From contig CACGDO010000003.1 in the NCBI GenBank assembly GCA_902571865.1, positions 1-64,000 on the forward strand: 64,000 nucleotides of DNA, in the 5' to 3' direction. The number at the start of each line of letters is the position of its first letter. Position 1 is the stretch's first letter. A program made the translations under genes and the position numbers. This stretch comes from an uncultured Alphaproteobacteria bacterium. Its GTDB lineage: Bacteria; Pseudomonadota; Alphaproteobacteria; HIMB59; GCA-002718135. The notes under the pieces were generated by a model. It was not told the origin of the DNA and ran no database searches. It saw only the letters and a list, made by a program, of their open reading frames with translations. Below are positions 51,770 to 60,258 of the stretch, piece by piece.

Positions 51770-52310
51770 AAAAAAATCCTCGTCAAATAGAACAACTCAT
51801 AGAGAGATTTTAGAAGAAATCATAAGAGTCGATCATGCTGGTGAATATGGTGCAACCAAAATATATGATGGTCAAATAGCAATATTTGGCAAAAGTTCAA
51901 AGCTTGGTAAAACAATTCAACATATGGCAGATCAAGAACAAGAACATATTGATAAATTCAATGAACTTATCTTGGAACATAGAGTTAGACCAACTGCTCT
52001 CCTTCCTTTGTGGAATGTTGCTGGATATGCGCTTGGCGCGTCCACAGCATTAATGGGAGAAAAAGCTGCCATGGCTTGTACTGTTGCTGTTGAAAAAGTA
52101 ATAGGTGAACATTATCAAGAACAATTGGAACTCTTAGGAGATGATCATAAAGATTTAAAAAAAACAATTTCTAAATTTAGAGATGATGAGCTTGAACATC
52201 ACGATATAGGAATAGAACATGATGCAGAAAACGCACCAGGATATAAAATTATGTCAAAAGTAATAGAGCTTGGATGCAAAACAGCAATTGCTATCTCAAA
52301 AAAAATTTAA
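51741..52310 (+). CDS. coq7: Demethoxyubiquinone hydroxylase (COQ7/CatA family)
   Basis: About 189 residues of the carboxylate-bridged di-iron family. DHAGEYGA (Glu35), QEQEHI (ExxH, Glu66/His69), VEKVIGEHY and DDELEHHD provide the two EH..H iron sites. It adds the last ring hydroxyl in ubiquinone biosynthesis at the inner membrane. I choose ATG 51741 (ALKKKKTYKKK start); the frame to 51717 only extends into dsbB. It overlaps the convergent HNH gene by 4 bp. COQ7 instead of UbiF is typical of alphaproteobacteria. Confidence 0.93.
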   Translation: MALKKKKTYKKKSSSNRTTHREILEEIIRVDHAGEYGATKIYDGQIAIFGKSSKLGKTIQHMADQEQEHIDKFNELILEHRVRPTALLPLWNVAGYALGASTALMGEKAAMACTVAVEKVIGEHYQEQLELLGDDHKDLKKTISKFRDDELEHHDIGIEHDAENAPGYKIMSKVIELGCKTAIAISKKI

Positions 52311-52861
52311 TTTTCTAATTCTGTATCCCAGTATAAATAATCTCTCCAAGTCTCATGCAAAAAATTTGGTGGAAAATTTCTACCATTATTTTGAAGTTGA
52401 ATTGACGATGGTCGTAGAGGTTTTTTAAAAAGTTTCATATCAGTGTTCTGAATAAGTTTTCTTCCCTTTTTTAAATTACATGACGTACATGCTGAGACAA
52501 CATTTTCCCAAGTAGTTTTTCCATGCATACATTTTGGCACTAAATGATCAAATGTTAATTCGTTAGCTGGAAAACGATTAGTGCAGTATTGGCAAGTAAA
52601 ATTATCTCTCAGAAAAACATTAAAACGAGTGAAGGCAGGTCTTCGTTGTGGAGTTACATAATCCTTTAAGGCAATTACACTTGGCAACTTAAAAGTAAGA
52701 TTTGGAGAATGAACTTCGTGCTCGTAATTTTCTATAACTGAAACTCTTTCAAGAAAAACAGCTTTGATAGCGTCTTGCCATGAACATAAAGAAAGTGGAT
52801 AGTAAGATAGCGGCCGAAAATCAGCATTAAGAACTAAAGCTGGATTTTCTGCGGTACTCAT
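52307..52861 (-). CDS. HNH endonuclease family protein
   Basis: The 184-residue protein has the HNH core with a zinc ribbon: FTCQYC, then LTFDHLVP (catalytic His), a central Asn in WENVVSACTSC, and CNLKKG. N-terminal NPALVLNADFRPLSYYPLS is characteristic of a widespread chromosomal HNH family in alphaproteobacteria. It should bind and nick DNA, but the role of this family is unclear and nothing nearby indicates a mobile element or restriction system. It is separated by 64 bp from the esterase gene on the same strand. Confidence 0.87.
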   Translation of the reverse strand: MSTAENPALVLNADFRPLSYYPLSLCSWQDAIKAVFLERVSVIENYEHEVHSPNLTFKLPSVIALKDYVTPQRRPAFTRFNVFLRDNFTCQYCTNRFPANELTFDHLVPKCMHGKTTWENVVSACTSCNLKKGRKLIQNTDMKLFKKPLRPSSIQLQNNGRNFPPNFLHETWRDYLYWDTELEN

Positions 52862-52925
52862 TTTAGTTTCTACTCACCCAAGTCATAATATTCAGATAGT
52901 AATATAATATTAAGATTCGATTACT

Positions 52926-53600
52926 TTAAATATTTTTTTTAATAAAATTTTGGAAAAAAGTTATTGTTTCTTGTGACATTGTATGCTCGTCACTTTTAAT
53001 AAGATAATTTTCATAATTGTAGTTATACTTTTTTAAGACTTCAAGTGACTCGTTGTAATTGGAAATAGGTAAAACAGCATCTTGCGCACCATGAGAAATA
53101 AAAATTGGTGTTTTTAAAAATGCATTATTAGGCTTATGTTCTTTTGATATAATTCTTGAAGATATAATTGCTAAGCCTGCCAACTTATTTTGAAGTATTT
53201 GCCCAAGTTCAAAAGCCATCATACCTCCTTGAGAAAAACCCATAACAAAACAATCGGTCGTTTTTAAATTTAAATTTTCTAACAAAAGAGAAATAGAGTT
53301 ATAAATTTTTTCAACATTCTCAGATATTTTCTTTTTGGCCACATCATATTCTTTTGCACCAGCATTAGAAATATGATTGCCATTGAGATATAATTGAAAC
53401 CATTCATGCCCCATAGGATAATCTTGAATTGTATCTGGAGCATTTAATGCAACATATTTCATCCCCCAGTCATCTTGATCAATTAAATTTGCAATTTGAA
53501 TAAAATTAGTAGCGTTATCTCCATATCCATGAAGCATGATCATCAATTTTTTTGGATTTTTGTGTTTAGTAATTGACGGACCTTTTAAAATATCAACCAT
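52926..53600 (-). CDS. Phospholipase/carboxylesterase family serine hydrolase
   Basis: About 224 residues, alpha/beta hydrolase of the acyl-protein thioesterase/YpfH type. LMIMLHGYGDNATNF forms the oxyanion loop, the nucleophile Ser lies in GFSQGG (residue 123 from the chosen start), the Asp in SHGAQDAVLP and the His in DEHTMSQE. I start at ATG 53600; the 53606 frame would need TTG. It hydrolyses short carboxyl or thioesters in the cytoplasm. The natural substrate is unknown. Confidence 0.88.
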   Translation of the reverse strand: MVDILKGPSITKHKNPKKLMIMLHGYGDNATNFIQIANLIDQDDWGMKYVALNAPDTIQDYPMGHEWFQLYLNGNHISNAGAKEYDVAKKKISENVEKIYNSISLLLENLNLKTTDCFVMGFSQGGMMAFELGQILQNKLAGLAIISSRIISKEHKPNNAFLKTPIFISHGAQDAVLPISNYNESLEVLKKYNYNYENYLIKSDEHTMSQETITFFQNFIKKNI

Positions 53601-53662
53601 AAACAAACACTTTGTTTAAGTTATCTTGTTTCATAGAATAAAAGTTTTATATAGATATTATT

Positions 53663-53857
53663 ATGAGTACAATGCAAATAATACTTGTCTTGTTTATGGC
53701 AGCAACTCTAGCAGTTGTTGTTGTTGGTGTTATTGCTATGGCAGTAAATGGAAAGCTTAACAAAAATCACAGTAATAAACTAATGCGGTTAAGAGTATTA
53801 TTTCAAGCAATTGCTATATTTGTCTTTGTTGTAATTGTTTGGTTAGCTAGAAATTAG
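53663..53857 (+). CDS. Twin-transmembrane HIG1-domain protein
   Basis: The 64-residue protein is built of two transmembrane helices (about 5-27 and 42-62) joined by a basic loop. NKLMRLRVLFQA fits the HIG1 motif with Arg-x-Arg-x3-Gln. Alphaproteobacterial homologues are named twin transmembrane proteins and are related to mitochondrial Hig1/Rcf1, which associate with cytochrome c oxidase. A respiratory role is inferred from that family. It is transcribed alone or with the next small gene, 55 bp on. Confidence 0.82.
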   Translation: MSTMQIILVLFMAATLAVVVVGVIAMAVNGKLNKNHSNKLMRLRVLFQAIAIFVFVVIVWLARN

Positions 53858-53912
53858 CAAATTAGAGTCTAGAAAAATTTCATAATATTTAGTATATAGT
53901 TGCTAGGTTTAT

Positions 53913-54095
53913 ATGGGCATTCACTTTAATCACAAATCTAAAGCGGGAGACCGCAAAATGCAGAAAGAGCTTAAGCTAAAAATGAAAGCTGAAGAGCGCA
54001 AAAAGAAACGTGAAGAGCAAGAAAAGCTTAAAATGGAAGAGGAAATGCGTAAACTCGAGGAACTTACAAGACCTGATAAAGAAGAAAATAAGTAG
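53913..54095 (+). CDS. Small charged coiled-coil protein of unknown function
   Basis: This 60-residue protein is almost entirely Lys, Glu, Arg and Met after a short N-terminus (MGIHFNHKSKAGDRK), with heptad-like spacing through KLKMKAEERKKKREEQEK, so a single helix or coiled coil is expected. I do not recognise a family. A comparable short basic protein is often found in alphaproteobacterial genomes, which is a weak memory. Support for a real gene is its lower-AT codon use and lack of a competing frame on either strand. Confidence 0.55.
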   Translation: MGIHFNHKSKAGDRKMQKELKLKMKAEERKKKREEQEKLKMEEEMRKLEELTRPDKEENK

Positions 54096-54120
54096 TCTTT
54101 GATTAACTTTTTAAAATTAT

Positions 54121-54936
54121 CTAATTAGGTAAAGGATAGTGTTCAGCTATGAATTTCTTTAGAATTTCTAATGTTTGATCTGCTTCTTCTAAAAGCATCA
54201 TATGGCCACAATCTTCAATGATCTTTACTTCCGATCCTTTAATATAATCAGCAAGAATTTTTCCATCTTTTAAACGGCACATTCTGTCTTGTGCACCTAA
54301 TATAGAAAGAGTAGGTAAATCCAATTTCTTAGCAACCTCAGGTCCATTTTTATAATTATCACACGCTCTAAAATCGACACCTAGAGTATCTTTAATTTCT
54401 TTATTTTGAACAATCATAGAACCAACATTTAGGTGATATAAACCTGGAACAGGATGGCCTCCAAAATGTCCTGCAGGGCCATGCGCAAAATCCATCATAA
54501 GATCAACAGCCTTAGGATTACTCTCTTCAGCTAGCTTTAATAATTCTGGGTTCATCGGAATAGCAGACGCACCACCCATAAGAGTTAAGGTTTTAATTTT
54601 TTCTGGGTGTTGCGCAACACATTCCATTGTTACAAGACATCCTTGAGAATGTCCTACTAGTGAAGCTTCTTTACATCCAACTGCTCCAATTACATCACCA
54701 ACCCAATCTCCCATTTCTTCAATAGTTTTTAAACTTTCACCAGAAGATAATCCGTGACCTGGTAAATCAACAGCTAAAACGCTGTATCCACGGAATGCAA
54801 AGTAACGTGTTTGTAAAACCCAGACCATGTGACTTAGTCCACTGCCGTGTACAAATATAATAAGAGGTTTATTTTTATCAAAAGGTCTGCCTCCAGTGGA
54901 GGCAAACGTATCAATTCCGCGAACTTTAAACTTCAT
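54121..54936 (-). CDS. Alpha/beta hydrolase
   Basis: The 271-residue alpha/beta hydrolase has the oxyanion motif FVHGSGLSHMVW, VDLPGHGLS, nucleophile Ser97 in VGHSQGCLV, Asp in LGAQDRMC and His in DCGHMMLLE. It is directly adjacent to metY (stop of one next to start of the other) in the operon acyl-CoA synthetase-metY-hydrolase. It is too short and lacks the features of MetX homoserine acetyltransferase. It may be a thioesterase or esterase tied to acyl-CoA metabolism; substrate unknown. Confidence 0.88.
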   Translation of the reverse strand: MKFKVRGIDTFASTGGRPFDKNKPLIIFVHGSGLSHMVWVLQTRYFAFRGYSVLAVDLPGHGLSSGESLKTIEEMGDWVGDVIGAVGCKEASLVGHSQGCLVTMECVAQHPEKIKTLTLMGGASAIPMNPELLKLAEESNPKAVDLMMDFAHGPAGHFGGHPVPGLYHLNVGSMIVQNKEIKDTLGVDFRACDNYKNGPEVAKKLDLPTLSILGAQDRMCRLKDGKILADYIKGSEVKIIEDCGHMMLLEEADQTLEILKKFIAEHYPLPN

Positions 54937-56247
54937 TTACTTGTTTGCAACTAAACGAGGTTTTTTTGCAGCTCTAAATCCATCTTCAAAATCGTTTACG
55001 ATATCTTCAAAGTCTTCTAAACCAACAGATAATCTAATCATATCATGAGATAATCCAGCAAATTTTAAAGTTGCCTCATCCATTTGTGAATGAGTTGCTG
55101 ATGCCGGATGGATAACTAATGTTCTTGCATCACCTACATTTGCTAAGTGAGATGCAAGCTTAACATTATTAATAAACGCAGCACCTGCTTCTTTTCCACC
55201 TTTAATTCCAAAGGCAATCATTGATCCAGTTCCCTTAGGAAGAATTTTTTCTGCTAGTTCCTTATCTGGATGACCAGGTGCACTTGCATGAGATACCCAA
55301 GCGACACTTTCATGATTTGATAAATACTCAACCATCTTCAAAGCATTGGAACAATGTTTTTCCATACGAAGAGAAAGCGTTTCAAGTCCGTGTAAAATGT
55401 TCCATGCATTTTGAGGAGCTAAACAAGGTCCCATGTCTCTCATTCCTTCAGCTCTTGCCATCATTGTAAATGCCGTTGGGCCAAATTCTTCAGCAAATGA
55501 TAATCCATGATAGCCTTCGTACGGTTCAGTCATAGTTGGGAACTTATCATTTTGCATCCAATCAAATGTTCCACCTTCAACTAAAATACCTGCCATAGAA
55601 GAACCATTTCCGCTCATCCATTTAGTTAACGAGTGAACGACAAGATCTGCACCGTGTTCAAAAGGTCGGCATAAATATGGAGTTTGATAGGTACTATCAA
55701 TAATAAGTGGGATACCTGCTTCTTTAGCAATGTTTGATACTTCAGGCATATTCATTAATTCATTACCTGGATTACCAACAAGCTCACCAAAAATACCTTT
55801 AGTGTTTGGTTGAATAGCTTTTTTAAAACCTTCTGTATCTCTTGGTTTTACAAAAGTTGTTTTAATTCCAAACTTAGGAAGTGTTAATCTAAATAAGTTT
55901 ACTGTTCCTCCGTAAAGTTGAGAAGAAACAACCATGTGATCACCAGCATTACAAAGAGTCATGATCGTTAAAAATATTGCACTCATTCCAGATGCAGTTG
56001 CAAGAGCAGCTGTTCCACCTTCCAATGCACAAACTCTTTCTTCTAAGACTTGTACTGTTGGGTTGGACATACGACTATAAATATGACCACCTCTTTCTAG
56101 ATTAAAAAGTGCTGCCGCATGGTCAACATCATCAAACATATATGAAGTTGTTTGATAGATTGGCACTTGTCTTGAGCCAGCGTTTTTGCTTGGCTGATAA
56201 CCTGCATGAAGACTGAGTGTGTCAAATTTATAAGTTTTTGGGTCCAT
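54937..56247 (-). CDS. metY: O-acetylhomoserine aminocarboxypropyltransferase / O-acetylhomoserine sulfhydrylase
   Basis: The 436-residue PLP enzyme of the Cys/Met metabolism family carries Lys209 in VVHSLTKWMSGNGS. SLHAGYQPSKNAGSRQVPIYQT, GNPGNELMN and RLSVGLEDFEDI are typical of MetY and its greater length separates it from cystathionine synthases. It makes homocysteine from O-acetylhomoserine and sulfide. In some Pelagibacter relatives metY has an AdoMet riboswitch upstream; here the acyl-CoA synthetase gene abuts it, leaving no leader. Confidence 0.9.
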   Translation of the reverse strand: MDPKTYKFDTLSLHAGYQPSKNAGSRQVPIYQTTSYMFDDVDHAAALFNLERGGHIYSRMSNPTVQVLEERVCALEGGTAALATASGMSAIFLTIMTLCNAGDHMVVSSQLYGGTVNLFRLTLPKFGIKTTFVKPRDTEGFKKAIQPNTKGIFGELVGNPGNELMNMPEVSNIAKEAGIPLIIDSTYQTPYLCRPFEHGADLVVHSLTKWMSGNGSSMAGILVEGGTFDWMQNDKFPTMTEPYEGYHGLSFAEEFGPTAFTMMARAEGMRDMGPCLAPQNAWNILHGLETLSLRMEKHCSNALKMVEYLSNHESVAWVSHASAPGHPDKELAEKILPKGTGSMIAFGIKGGKEAGAAFINNVKLASHLANVGDARTLVIHPASATHSQMDEATLKFAGLSHDMIRLSVGLEDFEDIVNDFEDGFRAAKKPRLVANK

Positions 56248-57879
56248 TTATAACTCCTTTGCTTTAGTTCTTAATTCGAATTTTTGTATCTTCCCTGTGG
56301 AAGTTTTTGGTAATTCACCAAAGATTACATGCTTTGGTCTCTTAAATCCAGCCATATTTTCTTTACAAAACTGTATAATTTCCTCTTCTGTGGCATTTTT
56401 TCCAGGTGCTAATTCAACAAATGCACAAGGAGTTTCACCCCACTTTTCATCTGGTTTCGCTACAACTGCAACAAGAGAAACAGAGTCATGTTTTGCTACA
56501 ACATTTTCTACCTCGACTGATGAAATATTTTCTCCACCTGAAATAATAATATCTTTTGAGCGATCCTTAATTTGAATGTAACCATCAGGATAAACAACAG
56601 CTAAATCTCCAGAATGAAACCAGCCATTCTTCATAGATGTTTCAGTTGCTTCTTTATTTTTATAATATCCTTTCATTACAACATTACCTCTAATAAGTAT
56701 TTCTCCCATTGTCTTACCATCCATTGGAACGCGTTTATGACTTTCTGGATCGGCAACAATAACTTCTTCTGTATTAGGATAACGAACACCTTGCCTAGAA
56801 TTAATATCTGCTTTTTCTGTTTTAGGAAGTTCATTCCATTCTTCATTCCATGCACATTGTAATATGTGTCCATATGTTTCTGTTAATCCGTAAACATGCA
56901 TTACCTCAAAACCTAGGTTATCCATTTTCTCAAGGATGGCACTCGTAGGTGGCGCACCAGCAGTTAGAACAAATACCTTATGATTGATTACTTTTTTATC
57001 TTTTTCATCTGCATTTGCGATTAAACTTAATACTATTGGCGCACCTCCAAAATGAGTAACCTTATGTTGATCAATCAAATTGTAAATATCTTTAGCAATA
57101 ATATATCGGCAACAAACAACCTTGGCGTGAATTAATGCAGCAGTCCATGGATATCCCCATCCATTGCAATGAAACATTGGCACTGTATATAAAAAAGTTA
57201 ATTTATTAGTCATATTCCATGCTGTTACACTGCCTGTTGACATTAGATAAGAACCCCTATGATGATAGACAACGCCTTTGGGTTTTCCTGTTGTTCCGGA
57301 GGTATAGCTTAAAGAGATAGCCTGCCACTCATCATCAGGTAAAGACCATTCAAAATTATCATCTCCAGTTAAAAGAAAATCTTCATAAGTCCATTTACCA
57401 ATTCTCTCACCCTCACCTGCTTTGAATATTGCTTGATCATCATGGATATCAATAATAGGAATATTTTTTCCATAAAGGCTTAAGGCTTTTTTCATAGTAG
57501 GTGAAAATTGTGTATCTGTGATTAATAATTTTGCATCGCTATGATCTAGAATATATGCAATTGTTTCTGCATCAAGTCTTGTGTTAATTGTATTAATTAC
57601 CGCACCAATCATTGGAATAGAATAATGAGCTTCAAATATTTCAGGAGTATTAGCTGCAATTATGGAAACAGTATCTCCTTTACCAATACCTTGTTTTTCT
57701 AAAGCACTAGCAAATTTCGTACAACGGTTATAAGTTTCTACCCAAGTATAACTTCTTTTACCATAAACAAGTGACTCATAATTTGGATAAATATCTTTAG
57801 CACGGGAAATAAAACTTAAGGGAGATAAAGGAACAAAATTAGCAGTATTTTTATCAAGATTTGTATCGAAATTATTCAT
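56248..57879 (-). CDS. Acyl-CoA synthetase (AMP-dependent ligase)
   Basis: About 543 residues, ANL superfamily. The P-loop is SLSYTSGTTGKPKGVVYHHRG in part, followed by YGLTETYG, GWFHSGDLAV, KDRSKDIIISGGENISS and the C-terminal Lys in PKTSTGKIQKFE. It activates a carboxylic acid to acyl-AMP and then acyl-CoA; the family look is of medium/short-chain and DMSP-type ligases. ATG 57879 has GGAGGA 4 bp upstream; the 57891 start would be TTG. It leads the operon continuing into metY, and the HAD/crotonase gene lies 40 bp upstream on the same strand. Confidence 0.9.
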   Translation of the reverse strand: MNNFDTNLDKNTANFVPLSPLSFISRAKDIYPNYESLVYGKRSYTWVETYNRCTKFASALEKQGIGKGDTVSIIAANTPEIFEAHYSIPMIGAVINTINTRLDAETIAYILDHSDAKLLITDTQFSPTMKKALSLYGKNIPIIDIHDDQAIFKAGEGERIGKWTYEDFLLTGDDNFEWSLPDDEWQAISLSYTSGTTGKPKGVVYHHRGSYLMSTGSVTAWNMTNKLTFLYTVPMFHCNGWGYPWTAALIHAKVVCCRYIIAKDIYNLIDQHKVTHFGGAPIVLSLIANADEKDKKVINHKVFVLTAGAPPTSAILEKMDNLGFEVMHVYGLTETYGHILQCAWNEEWNELPKTEKADINSRQGVRYPNTEEVIVADPESHKRVPMDGKTMGEILIRGNVVMKGYYKNKEATETSMKNGWFHSGDLAVVYPDGYIQIKDRSKDIIISGGENISSVEVENVVAKHDSVSLVAVVAKPDEKWGETPCAFVELAPGKNATEEEIIQFCKENMAGFKRPKHVIFGELPKTSTGKIQKFELRTKAKEL

Positions 57880-57919
57880 CCATTCCTCCAAATTTTAATC
57901 GATACTACAAGAAATCAAA

Positions 57920-60154
57920 TTAATTTACTAATGGTTTTCCTGTTTCTAATGTGTGTTTTATTCTTTCCTGGGTTTTAGACATCTGGATAAGTCGCATGAA
58001 TGCTTCAAGCTCTAAATTGTATAGATCATCTTCAGTTAGATCAGAATTCATATTTGTATCACCACCGCTTAAAACAAAAGCAATTTGTTTTCCAACTTCT
58101 AAGCTATGATCCATTATTTTCTTTTCACTGTAAAGTTTTTCTAACTTTTCAAACATTTTGTCTTTTACAGAACTTCCACCAAGTCTGAATGTAGGTTCGC
58201 TGGGTTTGATATAACTGCTTTCAATATTATTAAGTAATTCAATAGCTGTTGTAAGTTGTCTATCCCTATTAATTACGACCTTATCTTTATTAAGAAAAAA
58301 TTGATTAGGTTTTGCTTCGTTTGGTGAACTTGAAGTAATAGCATAGCCAATAAGATCAAAGACTTTCATAGAAGCATATTCTGAATTTTCTTTTCCTTCA
58401 GGTGTTTGTAGCCAACGCCACAACATTTCCTTACACCCACCACCTGCAGGAATTAGACCCACTAGAGATTCAACAAGACCTAGAACAACATTTGTATGTG
58501 AGACAGAGTAATCACAGTGAAGAACTACTTCAAATCCTCCTCCAATTGCTAAACCAGAAGGTGCTGCAATAAAAGGTTTATCTGCATATTTGATTGCCTT
58601 ACAGGTTTGTTGAAAATCTACGATAAATTTTTCAATTTTTGACCACTCATTATTTTTAGCAAAATCCATTACATAATTTAAATTTACACCTGCTGAGAAT
58701 TGCATTGCTTCATTTATTATAATTGTGCTTTTATTATTTTGTGCAGCTTCTTTTAAAGCAAGCATAGAGTCTGTGCTAAGAGCGTTGGCTTTAGTGGTAA
58801 ATTCTACAATTTGAAAAGATGAAGAATCTTGTACGTTTGCAGAAGCGTTATGAAATGTTTTGTCTAATTTAAGAGATCTAAGATTGTCAATATTAGGATC
58901 AAGATATCCTGGTCTCTTCTCAAATTTAAAATTATTTTGAATTGTTTCAAAATAATTGATGTCAGTATTTTCCTGAATAAAAGAATTTGTTTCTATATTT
59001 GATAACATCTCGAATGGACCAATAGTCCAATTAAAGCCTAATCTTAGAGCATCATCAATATCTATATATTTAGATGAAACATCAGGAATTAGAAAAGCAG
59101 CATATCTAATTACTTTTGTTAGTATCGATTTTGCATACTTGCCATATTTATCATCTCTTTCGATTAATTTTTTAATATCTATTTTATCACCTAATCCTAA
59201 ATTTATTTTTTTGCTAGGAGAGTATTCTCCGGTTTCTAGGTTAATTGCTTCAAGAGTTTTTTTACCATCTGACTTATTCATTCTGTAAAAACCACCCTTT
59301 CCTTTTCTTCCAGTATAACCTGTATCAATTAGTTTTTTTACTAACGGAATTTCTTGAGCAACTTCGTGAAAGGGATCTTCAATTGGTAATTCTTTAATGA
59401 AACTTTTTAAGACATCTGCCATCAAATCGATACCAATCAAATCATACAAACCAAAAATACCTGTTTTAGGAATACCCATTGGTCTTCCAAATACTGCATC
59501 TGCTTCTTCTATTGATATATTCATTTTAAATGCTTCAGTCATAGCAACTTGCATTGCATAAACACCAATCCTATTTCCAATAAATCCTGGGGTATCATTA
59601 CAAATGATTACACCCTTTCCAAGTTGTTCATCACAAAAAGATTTTAAGAAATTAATCTTTTCAGTATCATTAATTGGCTCAGTAACAATTTCTAAAAGAG
59701 CCATATAACGAACTGGATTAAAAAAATGTGTGATGCAAAAATTTTTCTTCATATCCTCAGACATATTTGCAGATAAAACTTTCAAAGGAATAGTTGAGGT
59801 ATTAGATGAGATTATAGAAGAGGGTTTACGTGCATCTTGTATTTTAGAATATATGGAATGTTTAATATCAATTCTTTCTACTACAGCTTCAACAACCCAA
59901 TCAGCTTCTGAGACAGAGGAAAAATTGTCTTCTATATTTCCAGTTTCAATATGTTCCGCTTTAGTTTTTTCTACAAGTAGTGGGGGTCTTGATTTTATAA
60001 TTCTTTCTTTAGCTTTTTCTGTTATTTGATTTCGTGATCCTTCATTTGATGGCAGATCAAGGAGTGTTACAGAAATTCCTGCATTAGCAACCTGGGCAGC
60101 AATCCCGCTACCCATAGTCCCAGATCCTATAACTACTACTTTTTTAATATTCAT
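57920..60154 (-). CDS. Fused 3-hydroxyacyl-CoA dehydrogenase / enoyl-CoA hydratase (dehydrogenase first)
   Basis: The 744-residue protein starts with the NAD-binding loop GSGTMGSGIAAQ, followed by HFFNPVRYM and NDTPGFIGNRIG of 3-hydroxyacyl-CoA dehydrogenase. The C-terminal crotonase domain (about 450-680) has AIGGGFEVVLHCD and LGLVESLVGLIPAGGG with the catalytic Glu. FadB and FadJ have the opposite order, so this is a separate fusion class found in alphaproteobacteria and others. It performs two beta-oxidation steps in the cytoplasm. It is first in the minus-strand acyl-CoA operon and divergent from argH. No thiolase is adjacent. Confidence 0.92.
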   Translation of the reverse strand: MNIKKVVVIGSGTMGSGIAAQVANAGISVTLLDLPSNEGSRNQITEKAKERIIKSRPPLLVEKTKAEHIETGNIEDNFSSVSEADWVVEAVVERIDIKHSIYSKIQDARKPSSIISSNTSTIPLKVLSANMSEDMKKNFCITHFFNPVRYMALLEIVTEPINDTEKINFLKSFCDEQLGKGVIICNDTPGFIGNRIGVYAMQVAMTEAFKMNISIEEADAVFGRPMGIPKTGIFGLYDLIGIDLMADVLKSFIKELPIEDPFHEVAQEIPLVKKLIDTGYTGRKGKGGFYRMNKSDGKKTLEAINLETGEYSPSKKINLGLGDKIDIKKLIERDDKYGKYAKSILTKVIRYAAFLIPDVSSKYIDIDDALRLGFNWTIGPFEMLSNIETNSFIQENTDINYFETIQNNFKFEKRPGYLDPNIDNLRSLKLDKTFHNASANVQDSSSFQIVEFTTKANALSTDSMLALKEAAQNNKSTIIINEAMQFSAGVNLNYVMDFAKNNEWSKIEKFIVDFQQTCKAIKYADKPFIAAPSGLAIGGGFEVVLHCDYSVSHTNVVLGLVESLVGLIPAGGGCKEMLWRWLQTPEGKENSEYASMKVFDLIGYAITSSSPNEAKPNQFFLNKDKVVINRDRQLTTAIELLNNIESSYIKPSEPTFRLGGSSVKDKMFEKLEKLYSEKKIMDHSLEVGKQIAFVLSGGDTNMNSDLTEDDLYNLELEAFMRLIQMSKTQERIKHTLETGKPLVN

Positions 60155-60190
60155 GTGAGTTCTATAAAGCTGAGCTTATATAAGAAAAAT

Positions 60191-60247
60191 TTGCCGTATG
60201 AAAATAATTTAAGCATAAGAGTGGAAATTAATATAAATATCTCTTAT
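60191..60247 (+). promoter_or_regulatory. Possible argH promoter with overlapping inverted repeat
   Basis: TTGCCG (60191-60196), a 17-bp spacer and CATAAG (60214-60219) make a weak -35/-10 pair. An inverted repeat ATAAGAG (60215-60221) with CTCTTAT (60241-60247) overlaps it and ends 11 bp before the argH ATG. Either an operator or a leader hairpin is possible. Both readings are weak. Confidence 0.25.
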
Positions 60248-60258
60248 AGGCCCGGAAA

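Noticed and set aside
52862-52925. TAATATT/AATATTA repeat between the HNH and esterase genes
   Set aside because: Short and all A/T; expected by chance at this composition.
56248-56300. AdoMet riboswitch for metY
   Set aside because: metY starts directly after the synthetase stop; no leader exists that could fold as a SAM riboswitch.
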